Shown here: positions 1 through 13,683 of the stretch, one piece after another
How positions within the stretch are numbered: the first letter of the stretch is position 1
Layout of the letters: each line of letters begins with the position of its first letter
Assembly: GCA_914767885.1 (NCBI GenBank)
Contig: CAJZBQ010000018.1
Span: forward strand, 620,001 to 684,000
DNA: 64,000 nt
Reading direction: 5' to 3'
DNA from: Blepharisma stoltei
Taxonomy: Eukaryota > Ciliophora > Heterotrichea > Heterotrichida > Blepharismidae
The notes under the pieces: model-generated
Databases searched by the model: none
What the model was told of the DNA's origin: nothing
Seen by the model: only the letters and a program-made list of their open reading frames with translations
Program-made: the position numbers and the translations under genes

Positions 1-2398
1 CTGATAAGGAAGAGCTCTAAGCAGCTGAACTCTCTTTAAAATTCCCAAAAGCTCATTATGGTTAGATATCGAAGCCAGCTGACCACCTATGCACGCCTCA
101 AAATCCTTCCATGTGATTTCTGACAATGTTGTGTCCCCTTGTGTAATAAAATCTGTATCATACACAGAATTTTCAGATTTTTCACTATCATCACCTACAC
201 AGCCAAAAATTTCGAAAATTTGACTACTATTTGCAGAGATTAACCTACCTTGAAGAACGATTCAAATTTTTTCTTTTTTTGGGGTTCCTTGGTGGATGAC
301 GACTTGGGAATCAGAATAGGAGATTATTCGGGTATGGGCTATGACGTTTTCTACCTGTACAGATGTGAGGCATGCTAGCGTTTTGCTTTGGTTTAGGGCG
401 ATTCTTTGTGAATTTCTGTATAGCAGCTGCTGTAGCTCACCTCCAAGAACTTTTTGTAAGCTTTCTCTACCAATAGATAGAACTTTTACTTTACTTCCTA
501 GTAAGATTTTTTGATTATTTTAAATGTATAATTAAAATATGGCGTCTTCGTCTGGGTATGGCCTCCCGGCCATACAGCCTCGACTCATATTTTAATTATA
601 TCCGGCAAGGTCTTACCATTTCAGAGATGGACTGCAATGCTAGGTAAGCAATTCTGGTAGCTTTCAGAGCCTAGCCCTAGTCTGTTCTCAGGGGTGGATT
701 TTTCCTCGTGGGGAAGGAAGGTGTAAGGTTGGAAAGGGGAAGCCCAGCAAAGTCCTCTGGACCATTCGGGCAACTCCCTAGCGTGAAACTGGGCGTTACG
801 TCCCAGGCTTTGCATTTTTCTTTTTGCCGATAGCCGACCAGAAAAATCCATTTTTTTTTGGGTTTTTCGGAAAAGCAACCCATGTACAAGCAAGTAGCTC
901 ATCCATGAGCCGTCGAAGACGTGGACATTTGCCCTAGAAGCACCTTGGCGATCGAAGCGAGTTTGTCTCCAGCAGGCTGGTGGCCCGATGCGACGAAAGG
1001 CGAGTGATAAACCTGGAGTTGTAACCCCGTAGTGGACGTTAAGCGATATAAATTCTATAAGATAAGATAAGATTATTTTAAATGTGGTTTATTTTTTCAA
1101 AATTTATATTAAATTATTTTGCATAATTAAAAGAAAATCTAATTTAATTTATAAAATTTATATTTAAGAATGTAAAGACTTGGTTTAAATATAATTAGCA
1201 AGAGATATTGCTATAAAAAATTATTAATTATATATGAAATATTTGGTAAAAAATATAATGCTTTGCATTATTTTTCTTATGGTTCTGAATAGGCCAAAAA
1301 GGGGGTTTCATGGGAGAAAATTTTAAAATTTCACATGAAAATTCTTCTTTTGGCTTATCAAAACTGTTAAGAAATTAAAGCGACAGATGATATATTAAAA
1401 CATATTTTTTGCTTGCTTTTAAAGCGGTTGATTTTTTCAAAAATAAGCATTTTTCTATTGCTTTTTCACACTCTAAAAGGTAGAGTTAGAAATCGCTATA
1501 ACTGTTGCAGTTCTGACAGTATCATAGAGAAGAGCTTGCTCTCCAAAGAACTCGCCATGACCTAGCTGTCTAATTTCATTTCCTTTATATGTGCAGCTTA
1601 CAGTTCCAAGTTTTATTATATACATTAAATCTCCTGGATCTCCTTCAGTTACTATTTTCTGACCAGGGGAATATTCCATTGGGACCATTACAGCAAGTAA
1701 TGATTCTTTTTGAGCTTCAGTTAATAAATTAAGTATATGCTTTTTAAAGTGAATAAAGGAAAATGCCGTAAATATGGGGTATTTAATGAAAAAGGCATAG
1801 GGATGCTTTCCAAAAATTGCTTATTTTCACTATATTTTTTAGCGTTGACTGACTCTACAGCAGATCTGAAAGCTTGGCGGCCGATTCCTCAGAGTCTTGC
1901 TCTTTCTACTGTTTTTATAGTTGCAGTTCTCTCTGAGTCATGCAGTAATGCAAGTTCTCCAAAGCATTTGCCCTTTGTGAGAAAACCTTTGGGTTGATCG
2001 TTAACTATAATTTCAACTCTTCCAAGGGCAATGATAAAAAAATTATTTCCAGGCTGGCCTTGCTCAAATATACCTGGCTAATGCGCCTTATAATAAGAAT
2101 TTTAATAAATTTTAACCAATTTCTAGTCCTGTATATTTACTCTAATAAGCTATACGAATTCTCTTGGTCCCATTTCAAAAAGTTTCATCTGATCAATCAC
2201 CAATTCCACATTTTCTCTTGGCAAGTTATTAAACAGTGAATGTGTCGAAAGTGCTTCACGGATGTCTTCTTTTTCACGATCAGTTTTAGGTTTTTCTGTG
2301 ACGATGGCAGTTGCAGCGTCTACGTCTTCAACGCCAATTCGTCTGCGATTGTCTGCAACTGGAGCCTTTTTTTTGATGTTTTTGCGACTTACTCCCAT
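1..2398 (-). CDS. cGMP-dependent protein kinase-like, N-terminal regulatory part (partial)
   Basis: Exons 2398-2153, 2068-1798, 1735-1497 and 498-1 join in one frame (418 codons, TGA read as Trp) after removal of three TA-bounded inserts, and run off the left edge. Visible are a basic N-terminus and cyclic-nucleotide-binding domains: the first holds FFIIALGRVEI and FGELALLHDSERTA, the second has YIIKLGTVSCTY and FGEQALLYDTVRTA. The FGE(L/Q)AL...RTA cassette is the phosphate-binding signature of the family. A third, divergent cassette follows near 440-60. Protist PKGs have three or four such domains before the kinase domain, so the kinase is expected left of base 1 and was not seen. A regulatory subunit of PKA is the alternative, but three domains favour PKG. 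ATG at 2398 is the first Met of the frame. Confidence 0.8.
499..1496. mobile_element. 998-bp TA-bounded IES in the PKG-like gene, carrying a retroposon
   Basis: TA at 499-500 and TA at 1497-1498. Cutting between them joins RTATVI to GSKVKVLSIGRESL in frame within the second cyclic-nucleotide domain. The insert is AT-rich DNA holding the GC-rich element at 528-1070. Confidence 0.75.
528..1070 (+). mobile_element. SINE-like retroposon S1, nested in an IES
   Basis: A 543-bp GC-rich block flanked by a perfect 15-bp direct repeat (GATTATTTTAAATGT at 513-527 and 1071-1085). The 5' end has AAAATATGGCGTC, like the AAAATGGCGA starts of the other copies. The 3' end is a short GATAA repeat. Near the 5' end, TATAATTAAAATATG and CATATTTTAATTATA form an inverted repeat. 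No long ORF. This is the structure expected of a target-primed retroposon insertion. Confidence 0.65.
1736..1797. other. Short TA-bounded IES (62 bp) in the PKG-like gene
   Basis: TA at 1736-1737 and 1798-1799. Removal restores FLESIPILNLLTEAQKESL on the minus strand; without it the frame ends in a stop. Confidence 0.75.
2069..2152. other. Short TA-bounded IES (84 bp) in the PKG-like gene
   Basis: TA at 2069-2070 and 2153-2154. Removal joins PREFV to FEQGQPGNNFFIIALG, a classic cyclic-nucleotide-domain sequence. Confidence 0.8.
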
Positions 2399-2704
2399 GA
2401 TTGTTGATTAAATGACTGACCCTTGATCTATCAAAAATAGAGTTTCTAGCAAAAAAATTATAAATATTATTTCAAAATTCTCTCATATAAGCATTAATGT
2501 GCGAGAGTTTAAAAATAGATATGAAAATATTAGCAAATATGCTAGAAATCACATTGAAATTGCGATAAGGCAATTATACTGTAATATCTCTAATATTAAT
2601 TATTATAAAATGTAGGCAGTCATATGAGTCAGATGGATTTCAAACTGGCATATTATATGATGATTGGGGAAATTTTCGCAATTTTTGGTATAATTGCTAC
2701 GGAA

Positions 2705-3062
2705 TTAGCTGAGTTTCGTATTTATAGAAATTGCCCGAGGATGGCGCTATTTTGCGCCATCCTCGGGCAATTCAAAAAATGGCCCCACACGGGAATCGAA
2801 CCCACGTGTGGGGCCATTTTTGGTACGTGTAAGTCGATGTTTTACACATACCAAAAATGGCTCCACACGTGGGTTCAATTCCCGTGTGGGGCCGGTTTTT
2901 TGAATTGCCCGAGGATGGCGCAAAATAGCGCCATCCTCGGGCAATTTCTATAGTTTCTTCTTTTACAAACTTTGGAAATGAATGATGGGATGGAGCTTGC
3001 GAAAAATCGGTTTCTTGGGTTTTAGGGTTTTTTACTTTGGACTTTGAACATACACAGCCCAT
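2705..3062 (-). CDS. Small protein with dual-acylation N-terminus (candidate)
   Basis: Starts at ATG 3062 with MGCVCSKSK, a standard N-myristoylation plus palmitoylation signal (Gly2, Cys3, Cys5). It runs to KEET, where the foldback element 2723-2952 interrupts it. If that element is cut from TA to TA, the frame continues as INTKLS and stops at 2705-2707, giving about 43 residues. I recognise no family. Similar N-termini occur on membrane-anchored kinases, so this could be a leader separated from a longer gene by features I cannot resolve. Confidence 0.35.
2723..2952. repeat. Foldback element D1 (230-bp nested palindrome)
   Basis: The ends read TATAGAAATTGCCCGAGG and its reverse complement. 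Each terminal arm is itself a hairpin (GAGGATGGCGC...GCGCCATCCTC), and the middle holds a second inverted pair (ACACGGG...CCACGTGTGGGGCCATTTTT). A relative lies at 9378-9606. It sits between two halves of a small open frame with TA at both ends, so it is probably an IES. Confidence 0.7.
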
Positions 3063-6402
<3,340 letters not shown>

Positions 6403-6532
6403 GTTAAGTAAAATTCTTAAAATAATTGTGGGTAAAAAATATAAATAGCAGAAAATGATGAGTTGATTATAAAAAACGAATAGAAAAGTCAAATTATAAA
6501 TTTCAAATAGCTCAGTCAAAACCAGTTTGAGT

Positions 6533-6779
6533 CTATTCAGCTCTTAAAAGAACTATCTCCCTATCTGCCATCGGTAGCACAATCCAAAAAGTTGTTTCCA
6601 AGGACAGATCCTCTCCTTGCAGTGTATAAGCTCTTTTACTATAAAAAAGAATTTCTCTGATTGAAGCTAAACCTATTTCAAAATATGCCAAAAGGAGGAA
6701 TTCTATTGAAAAACAGAGTCCCTGAAAACATCATATTTTGATTATCTCATTTTGAAATCAGTATAAACTTTCCTAGGCT
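6533..6779 (-). CDS. Candidate 3' exon of an unidentified gene
   Basis: With TGA as Trp, an 82-codon frame is open on the minus strand and ends at TAG 6535-6533. It contains SKRAYTLQGEDLSLETTFW and VLPMADREIVLLRAE, a protein-like composition with four TGA codons at hydrophobic positions. No start codon is visible, and the frame is closed upstream by TAG at 6782-6780, so an insert or intron would have to join it to more sequence. I do not recognise a family. Confidence 0.35.
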
Positions 6780-6992
6780 CTATTGAAGTCAAAGGATTTT
6801 AAATTTTATAGATGAGCTACTCCAGCAAGTTTCAACTGGCCACAAGTTTTCTATCAAAAAGTATTATCATCCTAGTCAAATTAGTTCTCAGGTAACCAGC
6901 TTATACATTAAGAGCATGCATCTGGGTTTCTTCGTTTTAAAATTCTGTATCTCTCATAATTCTCTCCAAGTATTTTTAATTATGAGATATCA

Positions 6993-7932
6993 TAACGATG
7001 ACCCCCCCTCAATCTTCATGTCTATTGCAACAAAAACGCAATTTTTTTAATATAAAATTTTATATAAAAAAAATAATAATTTTCATGTCTCTTGCAACAA
7101 ATTATATACATTAAAATGGCGACACGTGTCAACTTGCCCTCTTGGCGCAGCAGTCCAGACCTTATGGCTACGGCTAATTTGGACGGACTCCGATCCGAGA
7201 ATCAGACGCAGGCTCAAGAAGTGTGTATCCGGGTAGGTTTTGGGCTGGTTTCCTGTGGTTGGAAATGGAGGTGCTCAACAACGTCCTTTGTATCCGAGAC
7301 CCATGGGCATTCCTCTACTGAGAAACTGGGGGTTTCGGCCCCAGGCCACAGGGGAAAAAGTTTTTTTCCTGTAGCTGTCGAAGAAAAGCACTTTGACACC
7401 CGATAGACTCCAAGGAGCTGATCCTTGGAATCAAGCTACTCCAATCGCCCGTAGCAGGCCGCAGAAATCCATAAGCCGCCCACTGAAGACTGAAGCTGCA
7501 AGGCAAAGAGGAGACAGAATGTACCGGAAGAGCACTCGTAAGAGGGATAGATTCTCTGGGCTGGAGTCGAAAAGCGGTAGAACCTTCCGTACGGGAGGTC
7601 TTTGGTGACTGCGTCACCAATATGGCTAGCGCCTGTTTGTAATAATCCTAATCCTCTTGCAACAAATTTTTGATTCGCATCTTAAATTTTTCCGTACTTT
7701 TAGTTAGATAAGTTTAATAAAATGGCGAGCAATAACAATATCCATCCAAATCTCGATGAGAAGGTCATTGGCAAGCCTACAGCAGCGCTGTTTTATGTTT
7801 TTTTAAGAAACTCACCTAGAGGAAAATGCATTAATTGTTTTTTTATAAAAAATGTTGAGTTGCAGTAGGCATGAAGATTTTTTCGAAAAATTTTTGTTGC
7901 AGTAGACATGAAGATTGAAGGGGGGTCATCGT
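6993..7932. mobile_element. MITE/transposon family H with 44-bp TIRs
   Basis: The left end TAACGATGACCCCCC followed by TCAATCTTCATGTCTATTGC is matched by its reverse complement at 7890-7934, with TA on both sides. Each end carries a second subterminal copy of the TTCATGTCTnTTGCAACAAA unit (about 7081-7102 and 7855-7880). Element S2 is inserted inside. A 48-codon ORF begins at ATG 7724 (MASNNNIHPNLDEKVIGKPT) and may be a remnant of an internal gene; I do not recognise it. Confidence 0.75.
7103..7653 (+). mobile_element. SINE-like retroposon S2, nested in family H
   Basis: A 551-bp GC-rich element flanked by the 14-bp direct repeat CTCTTGCAACAAAT (7089-7102 and 7654-7667). The 5' end is TTAAAATGGCGACACGTG and the 3' tail is AT-rich (TAATAATCCTAATC). 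The block GAGAAACTGGGGGTTTCGGC near 7319 recurs in diverged form in S8 (about 51983), and AGGCCGCAGAAATCCATAAG near 7457 recurs in S10 (about 61089). Motifs resembling tRNA A and B boxes (TTGGCGCAGCAG; GGTTTCGGCCCC) are visible, but the match is loose. Confidence 0.7.
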
Positions 7933-8105
7933 TAGTTTAAAATCCTTCCAAAATTCTTTCAAATATTTTCCAAAAACCATCCCCTTATAAAACTTAAAAA
8001 AATTTTTAGTTTTGCCTAAGAATTTAAATTCCCTTCAATATATAACCTTGAGCGCTTTTCAGTATTTTGTATAACTGCCAGGAAATGCATGGCTATAATA
8101 ATAAA

Positions 8106-8417
8106 ATGTCAGAGTGGAAAGCTCAATTTTGTGACTGCACACAAGCATTGCCAGCATGCTGCATCTCGTGTCACAGCACAGCGATTATGCAAGGAATTAC
8201 AGCTTATGAAATGGGGAAAGGAAATGGATGCAGCGAGTGCTGCCTTGTATATTGTCTGGGGTGCATCGGAGCAGCTATGAATAGAAATGCGGTAAGAGCG
8301 AAATACGGCTTAAGCGGAAACTGCTGCTTGGATTGCTTACTTTACTGTATCGGCTGTGGTGTCTGCATGGCGACTCAAGAATTCAGAGAAGTTTACCAGA
8401 GAAACAACGGTCTATAA
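8106..8417 (+). CDS. PLAC8-family cysteine-rich protein
   Basis: Starts MSEWKAQFCDCTQALPACC (an upstream in-frame ATG at 8085 would add MHGYNNK) and ends at TAA 8415-8417, 103 residues. The paired motifs CDCTQALPACCISCHSTAI and the Cys-rich stretch GCSECCLVYCLGC fit the PLAC8 family: small membrane-associated proteins with two Cys-rich hydrophobic segments (animal cornifelin/PLAC8, plant cadmium-resistance and FW2.2 proteins). The role in ciliates is unknown; plant members affect metal transport and cell size. Single exon, no IES. Its neighbours are repeats. Confidence 0.8.
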   Translation: MSEWKAQFCDCTQALPACCISCHSTAIMQGITAYEMGKGNGCSECCLVYCLGCIGAAMNRNAVRAKYGLSGNCCLDCLLYCIGCGVCMATQEFREVYQRNNGL

Positions 8418-8456
8418 GCTAAATAGTTTAATCGAATTTAATAATTAGGCATTCCC

Positions 8457-8766
8457 TAACTCCCCCCTCTGTGAGCGAACAAAAAAAATTTTGTTCATTA
8501 TGGAGGGGGTAATTCTTTTTTCGAAAAATATCCTAATTCACAAAAAATTAGAAAAACAAATATTAATTTAATTTTATAAATATGTTTTAAAAAGCAATTT
8601 GCTTAAAATTAAACAGAATTAGCTTTTGATATCATTATAATAATTATCACTTATATATCAACATGTTTTTCCATAAAAAATTTTTGTTCACTCACGGAGG
8701 GTGGGTTTTTGGGCTAAAATTAGCGATTTTCTAATGGTTTTGTTCACTCACGGAGGAGGGGAGGAG
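8457..8766. mobile_element. MITE family A, intergenic copy (310 bp)
   Basis: TA at 8457-8458 and 8767-8768. The ends are ACTCCCCCCTCTGTGAGCGA and the inverted TTCACTCACGGAGGAGG. The AT-rich core carries the family's ATTATCACTTATATATCAA segment and an extra inner copy of the terminal repeat. Confidence 0.85.
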
Positions 8767-9377
8767 TAAGCAAATTGCATTAAATGTAAAAACTAGGGTA
8801 ATTAGTAAAAAATAAGGGGGAAAAAGAGCCAAACATTTAAAGGAATAAAGAACCTATAGAAAACCTCCTAAAATAATAAGAAAATGAGAGTTAAAGGATA
8901 TTAAAGATATCTTTAATTATAAAAATATTCAACGCAAAAACTTTAAGAAATTAATCCAAGAATAATAATATGTAATTGAAATTTTTAAAGAGAAAACACA
9001 TCTATTTATTGTGCTATAGAAGTCTTTAGAAGTAATTTCATGGCCATCAGAAGCAATTCTTTCAAACAACTTATTGATTTCGTCACTATATAGCTTTCTC
9101 AAAGCTCTTTCAGTTTTCTTAAGTTATTTAAATTATTGGCTCAAGTTTTATCGTTATGAAAGATGTCAAATATATCTCTCAATGCTTGGTTTATTTATCA
9201 CAAAATTTATCTATAATCTAATCTAAGAACATACCAAAATCAATTGCAAATGATTTTACTAAATCTTATATCATTGAAAAAATAGCTGGATTTTTATTTT
9301 CAAGGTCAAACAATTGGGCTGCTACTTTAAGTTCTGCAATAATAAGCATTTATTTGCAGTAATAATAGCATTTTATA
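8767..9377. other. AT-rich gap with unresolved open frames
   Basis: On the minus strand 9123-8917 is open for 69 codons (ERALRKLYSDEINKLFERIA, ITSKDFYSTINR) and ends at TAA, but has no start. In another minus frame, 9360-9130 stays protein-like (AELKVAAQLFDLENKNPAIF, DLVKSFAIDFGMFLD) apart from TAA/TAG codons. This may be a decayed gene. I can support no product. Confidence 0.25.
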
Positions 9378-9606
9378 TATAGAAATTGCCCGAGGATGGC
9401 GCTATATTGCGCCATCCTCGGACAATTGGAGACACGCTCCACACGGGAATTGTGTTCCACGTGTGGAGCCATTTTTCCACGTGGGGAAAATGTGGATTCC
9501 ACACGTGAAAAATGGCTCCACACGTGGAATACGGTTCCCGTGTGGAGCCAATTTTCGCTTGCCCTAGGATGGCGCCATATAGCGCCATCCTAGGGCAAAT
9601 CCTATA
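9378..9606. repeat. Foldback element D2 (229-bp nested palindrome)
   Basis: Same architecture and terminal sequence as 2723-2952: TATAGAAATTGCCCGAGG hairpin, inner CCACACGTGG arms, and a closing hairpin diverged to GCCCTAGGATGGCGCC. It is intergenic, upstream of the WDR59 gene. Confidence 0.7.
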
Positions 9607-9773
9607 AATAATTATAATTTTCTTCTTAAAATATATCTAAAATTAAGAGAATTAACTAACCACAAAAAGAGATTCAATACAAGCACATAATCAATTTTTA
9701 TTTTATTAAAAAATAATACAAAGTTATCATGTTGCCATTTTTAACTTATCAAAATAATTGAAATATTAAATAA

Positions 9774-12317
9774 ATGACTACAGTCACACTAAATGAAGCT
9801 TATTCAATTGTGGCTGTTTACAAAGACCAAATTGCTGTAGGAGGAACCAATGGAATTTCTATTGTAGACCTCCAAGGTCAGCAAGAACACTTGTCTGATA
9901 TTGAAACCCAAAATTTAAGCTGAAGCAAAGATGGACTTTTAGCAGCTTCAAGAGGGAAAGTTCTAGACGTTTATAAAGGAAAAGAGCTTATTTGGTCTGT
10001 TACCAAACACATAAGGAATATCCGAGATATCAAATGAAACGATGCAAATTTAATTACAAGCTGCAGCACAGATTCTAAACTTTTTGCATGGGATATCAGA
10101 ACCAAAGAGCCTGCAATCACTTTTAACGCTACAAAAGGGGTTGGGGTTTATCGCCTGGCATGGTCTCACCATTCTTCTGATATTTTGGCTTCAGCCCATG
10201 ACACTGCTTTAAAGCTGTGGGATGCTAGATTGCCTAGAAAATCATTAGCAACTGTAAAAGCAGCGCACCCAGGAAGAATCCTATGCTTGGATTGGCATCA
10301 TACAGATTCCTCTAAATTACTATATTATTTTCCATAAATAAATCCCAACTTTTTTTATATTAAAAATTTCAAAATTCAGCTTAAAACTCTTATCATCTGG
10401 CGTCTTATCCTATATAAAAGTCTGGAAATCATCCTCTACCAACGTTTCTGTGCTAAATTCTGCACAATATCATCCTCCTATAGTAAAAACTTTATTTACC
10501 CCTTCTTCTAATAGAATTGTATGTGTCACCGAACAATCTGAAGGGAAATTGCATATTTTGGACGCTGATGATTTGAGGCCGAAACTTTATTATAACTTAA
10601 GATCAGCTTCAATAGAAGACGTCGCGTGAGGGGAAAATAAATTAATTGTATTATCAGCTGACCGTGTTTTAAATGTTATTGAGGGACAAGCACTTATAGA
10701 AGAAAAAATAAAAGAAGACGAGGACTCTGCTGAGGAGGAGTTTGAAGGGGAAGTTTCGAATTTATATATTGAAGAAAAAGGCTCTATTTCATTAGAAGAA
10801 GAGCTAAATAAAGCAGAAAAAAAATTCAGAGGTCAAGGAATGAATATAGAAGACAAAGGAATGGGTCAGAGATACTGTGTAGTCAGAATCTCTAACGAAA
10901 GAAACTATATCCGCTACCTTTTCAAGTTTCCTCAAGACTACCCTAAGTCTCCACCAATTTTGACCCTCCAAGGATTTTCAATTGATGTAAAAGAACACAT
11001 AAAATCAATAGAAAAAAAAACCTTGAAAATCTCCACAAATCGAAGCAAAAACAGTCAAAATTCCTTCATCAAGCTTTGTGATTATATCTTAAAAAGTATT
11101 AACAAAATATTATTTTTTCCCTTATTTTGCCTATTTTTATATAGTAAAATTGTCTACTGGGCTATCTAAAGGAAAAACTTATATCGCCTCCACCTGAAAT
11201 GTTATTTGATGGCCTTGAAGCTGATATAGTCCAAGATGAAGAAGATATAATAGAAAACACGTATCGGTCTGCACTAATTTCAAGCTGTCCAGCGTCCTCA
11301 GGACACTGCTGGCACCCTAGTGGGAAACTATTCACTTTTATTTGTTATAGACCTACAGAACAGAATACTGACGAAAATGAAAATACGACTGACGACTTCT
11401 TCGAGGACATCAAAGCTCAGCATTTTGAGATGGGAATTAACGCAGAAGAGCTAAACCCTGCACAAAATAACGAAAATAACCAGAATTTAGGGATTTTATT
11501 GGTAGAGTTTATGTAGTGGGCGGATTATAGCTGGCTGCTGCCGTATACGCCGGTATTTGTAAAAGAGCTGTCGATGGACCCGGCGGAAAATTTGATTAAT
11601 ATATGCAAGGTAGTTTTTATATAGAAAAATGCAAGTGTCTGTGAAAAATACGGGCATGCTGAGGTGGCTAAGTGCTGGGAACTTTTTATACCTTCACTAG
11701 AGCTTTTTGTGAACGTCAGATCTTGGGTTTCTCATCCTTTAGGGCTTTCACTCGCCGCAAAATTTCTTTCTCATTTCTGCCAAACTTCTAATATCACAGG
11801 CCGCCTTATGATCTGTTTATTCTGTATTTTAGCTTTAAAAACTACAAATTCTGAGGCATGCTCTATAAAAAGGAGCATAACAATATCTTCTTCAGACCAA
11901 TCTTCTCCTGAATCTATTGAAAATTACTATAAAAGAACCCCCTGCCGATATCTGATATTTCTAACCCTTAAAGAATTTTCTGAAATTTTGCTGTCTTGGG
12001 GAATGCAAAGTACAGCAATAAAAATCTTAAAAATGATGAATGTGCTTTCCCTTAATAATATGCTTTTGTCTGGTGAAGAAAGCTTAGGATTTAACATGAT
12101 CCATCCTAAAACTACCCATCTACAGGTTAATTGCAATAAATGCAATACAAAATTCCTTAAATGCAGTATCTGCTTAAAAGCAGTTTTAGGTTTAAGCGTG
12201 TTCTGTGAGATCTGTGGCCATGGCGGACATTTGATTCATCAAAAGCAATGGTTTTCTAACGAAGCTAAGTGCGCAAGCGGTTGTGGCTGCAGCTGTGTAT
12301 TCAGAAATTCAACATAA
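9774..12317 (+). CDS. WDR59: WDR59-like GATOR2 subunit (WD40 + RWD + C-terminal zinc module)
   Basis: Exons 9774-10317, 10382-11089, 11167-11501, 11517-11609 and 11625-12317 give 790 residues. Two breaks are TA-bounded IESs and two are 15-nt introns (11502-11516, 11610-11624). WD40 repeats fill residues 1-290 (LFAWDIRTKEP, ALKLWDARLPRK). An RWD domain with FPQDYPKSPP lies at about 340-417. The C-terminus (728-786) has CNKCNTKFLKCSICLKAVLG and CEICGHGGHLIHQKQWF, the paired zinc-finger/RING signature of WDR59 and yeast Sea3/Mtc5. WDR59 belongs to GATOR2, which relieves GATOR1 inhibition of TORC1 when amino acids are present, on lysosome or vacuole membranes. TGA codes for Trp at several WD positions (for example NLSWSKDG). 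Confidence 0.88.
10318..10381. other. Short TA-bounded IES (64 bp) in WDR59
   Basis: TA at 10318-10319 and 10382-10383. Removal gives DSSKLKLLSSGVLSYIKVWK within a WD repeat. Confidence 0.85.
11090..11166. other. Short TA-bounded IES (77 bp) in WDR59
   Basis: TA at 11090-11091 and 11167-11168. Removal gives LCDYILKEKLISPPPEML, after the RWD domain. Confidence 0.8.
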
Positions 12318-12330
12318 ATGAAGAAATTCC

Positions 12331-12500
12331 TAACTCCCCCTCCGTGAGCGAACAAAAAATTCTTATTTGCTCACGGAGAGGGTTAATTTTTTTGTTTTTT
12401 TAAAAAAATTATATATAAATTTTATTCGCTCATAGAGGTGGGGTTTTGAGCAAAAAATAGGGATATTTCTAATGGTTTTGTTAGCTCACAGAGGGGGGAG
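12331..12500. mobile_element. MITE family A, short deletion copy (170 bp)
   Basis: TA at 12331-12332 and 12501-12502. Both double-repeat ends are present but the AT-rich core is largely missing. It lies 14 bp after the WDR59 stop codon. Confidence 0.8.
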
Positions 12501-13512
12501 TAAGAAAGCAGCCCTTCAGTGCATAACTTCTAGTTTTGATAAAAATTTAAAATATTAATGGAGTCTAATTATGTAAGAGTCGGTGGCTGGTCAAGCACAA
12601 CTGGGATCCAGGGAGCCCCCACCCCCCACATAGCATGTATAATTAAGACTATGAATATTTGCATAGCAAGTATACAAATGCAAATTCTAAGCCAAATCTA
12701 TCATTAATTTTAAGAATAGAACTGTTACATATAAATATAGTTAGGGTGTCTGATATCTTCATCGTTTAAAAAATAGTTGATAGATATAAATTTTCTTTAG
12801 TACCAAGCAGAATGTGTAAATATTTATTTAAGTATAGCTTCTGAATAAATGCTTTGAATTAGATAATTATTGACATTAGATAAGGTATTTAATATGAATG
12901 AAAGTTTTTCTCTTATTTTTTATTACAATTTTTTGCCTAAAAGTTAGAGAAAGATGCAAAGAAAGAAGTATATTTTATTTAAATTGAATATTAATCTTTA
13001 AAGATTTCATGCAATTAAAGTTAAGGTGGAGAGAAATTATATTAAACCGAAGTAAATGAATATTAATAATAATAAGGATTTTGACTGAATGGCATATAAA
13101 TGGTCAACACAAAACAGAATAAGTATGAATCCCGGAAGTAGGGTACAAGAGAATCCATCCAGAATCGCCAAAAAAATTCAAAAAAGTATAAAAGCAGTAG
13201 AAAAGCGCTTTCCATAGAGTGCACTCCTTATGAAGTGCATGTGCAAAGCTATATAGCATTAAATTGATTTTATAAACAAAGGGTAGAATGTGTATCATGA
13301 ATAAATTAAAAAAGAGGTAAGCCTGCTCCACATAATAATATTTCATCTAACGTATTAATTAAAGGAATATTATATGGAGACTATATGCGGAATTCATAAA
13401 TTATTATTATATTTTTTATAATTTATTAAATGCTTTAACTTTTTTTGATGCATATATTTTTTTATAATTATCACAATTCGCTATCTTTTTACTAATATCC
13501 CAGTGACTGTGT
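12501..13512. other. AT-rich intergenic stretch
   Basis: No gene supported. A small GC-rich patch at about 12570-12630 (GGGATCCAGGGAGCCCCC) may be a fragment of a retroposon-like element. The 5' end of the casein kinase gene may lie here but cannot be identified. Confidence 0.3.
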
Positions 13513-13683
13513 GTGGGGGAGGTGGGGGAGGTGGGGGAGGTGGGGGAGGTGGGGGAGGTGGGGGAGGGTGGGGGAGGTGGGGGAGGTGGGGGAGGTGGGG
13601 AGGTGGGGGAGGTGGGGGAGGTGGGGGAGGTGGGGGAGGTGGGGGAGGTGGGGGAGGTGGGGGAGGTGGGGGGAGGTGGGGGG
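13513..13683. repeat. G-rich 9-bp minisatellite (GGTGGGGGA)n
   Basis: About 18 tandem copies with few interruptions (a GGGAGGGTG unit, one short GGTGGGGA unit). Strongly strand-asymmetric and able to form G-quadruplexes. All plus frames are open (Gly-Glu-Val, Trp-Gly-Arg or poly-Gly), so ORFs here mean little. It abuts the casein kinase catalytic domain. Confidence 0.9.

Noticed and set aside
621-902. ORFs of 70-93 codons inside S1, and similar ones in S2, S6, S8 and S10
   Set aside because: They lie in GC-rich repeats where stops are rare, differ between copies and show no conserved protein. A faint shared GLRS...RVGF pattern between S2 and S6 may reflect common descent of the repeat only.
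7103-7653. tRNA gene inside S2
   Set aside because: Only loose A-box and B-box-like strings are visible, too far apart and without a cloverleaf.
13513-13683. G-rich repeat as a telomere or chromosome-breakage tract
   Set aside because: The 9-bp GGTGGGGGA unit is not a ciliate telomere repeat, and conserved coding sequence continues immediately after it.
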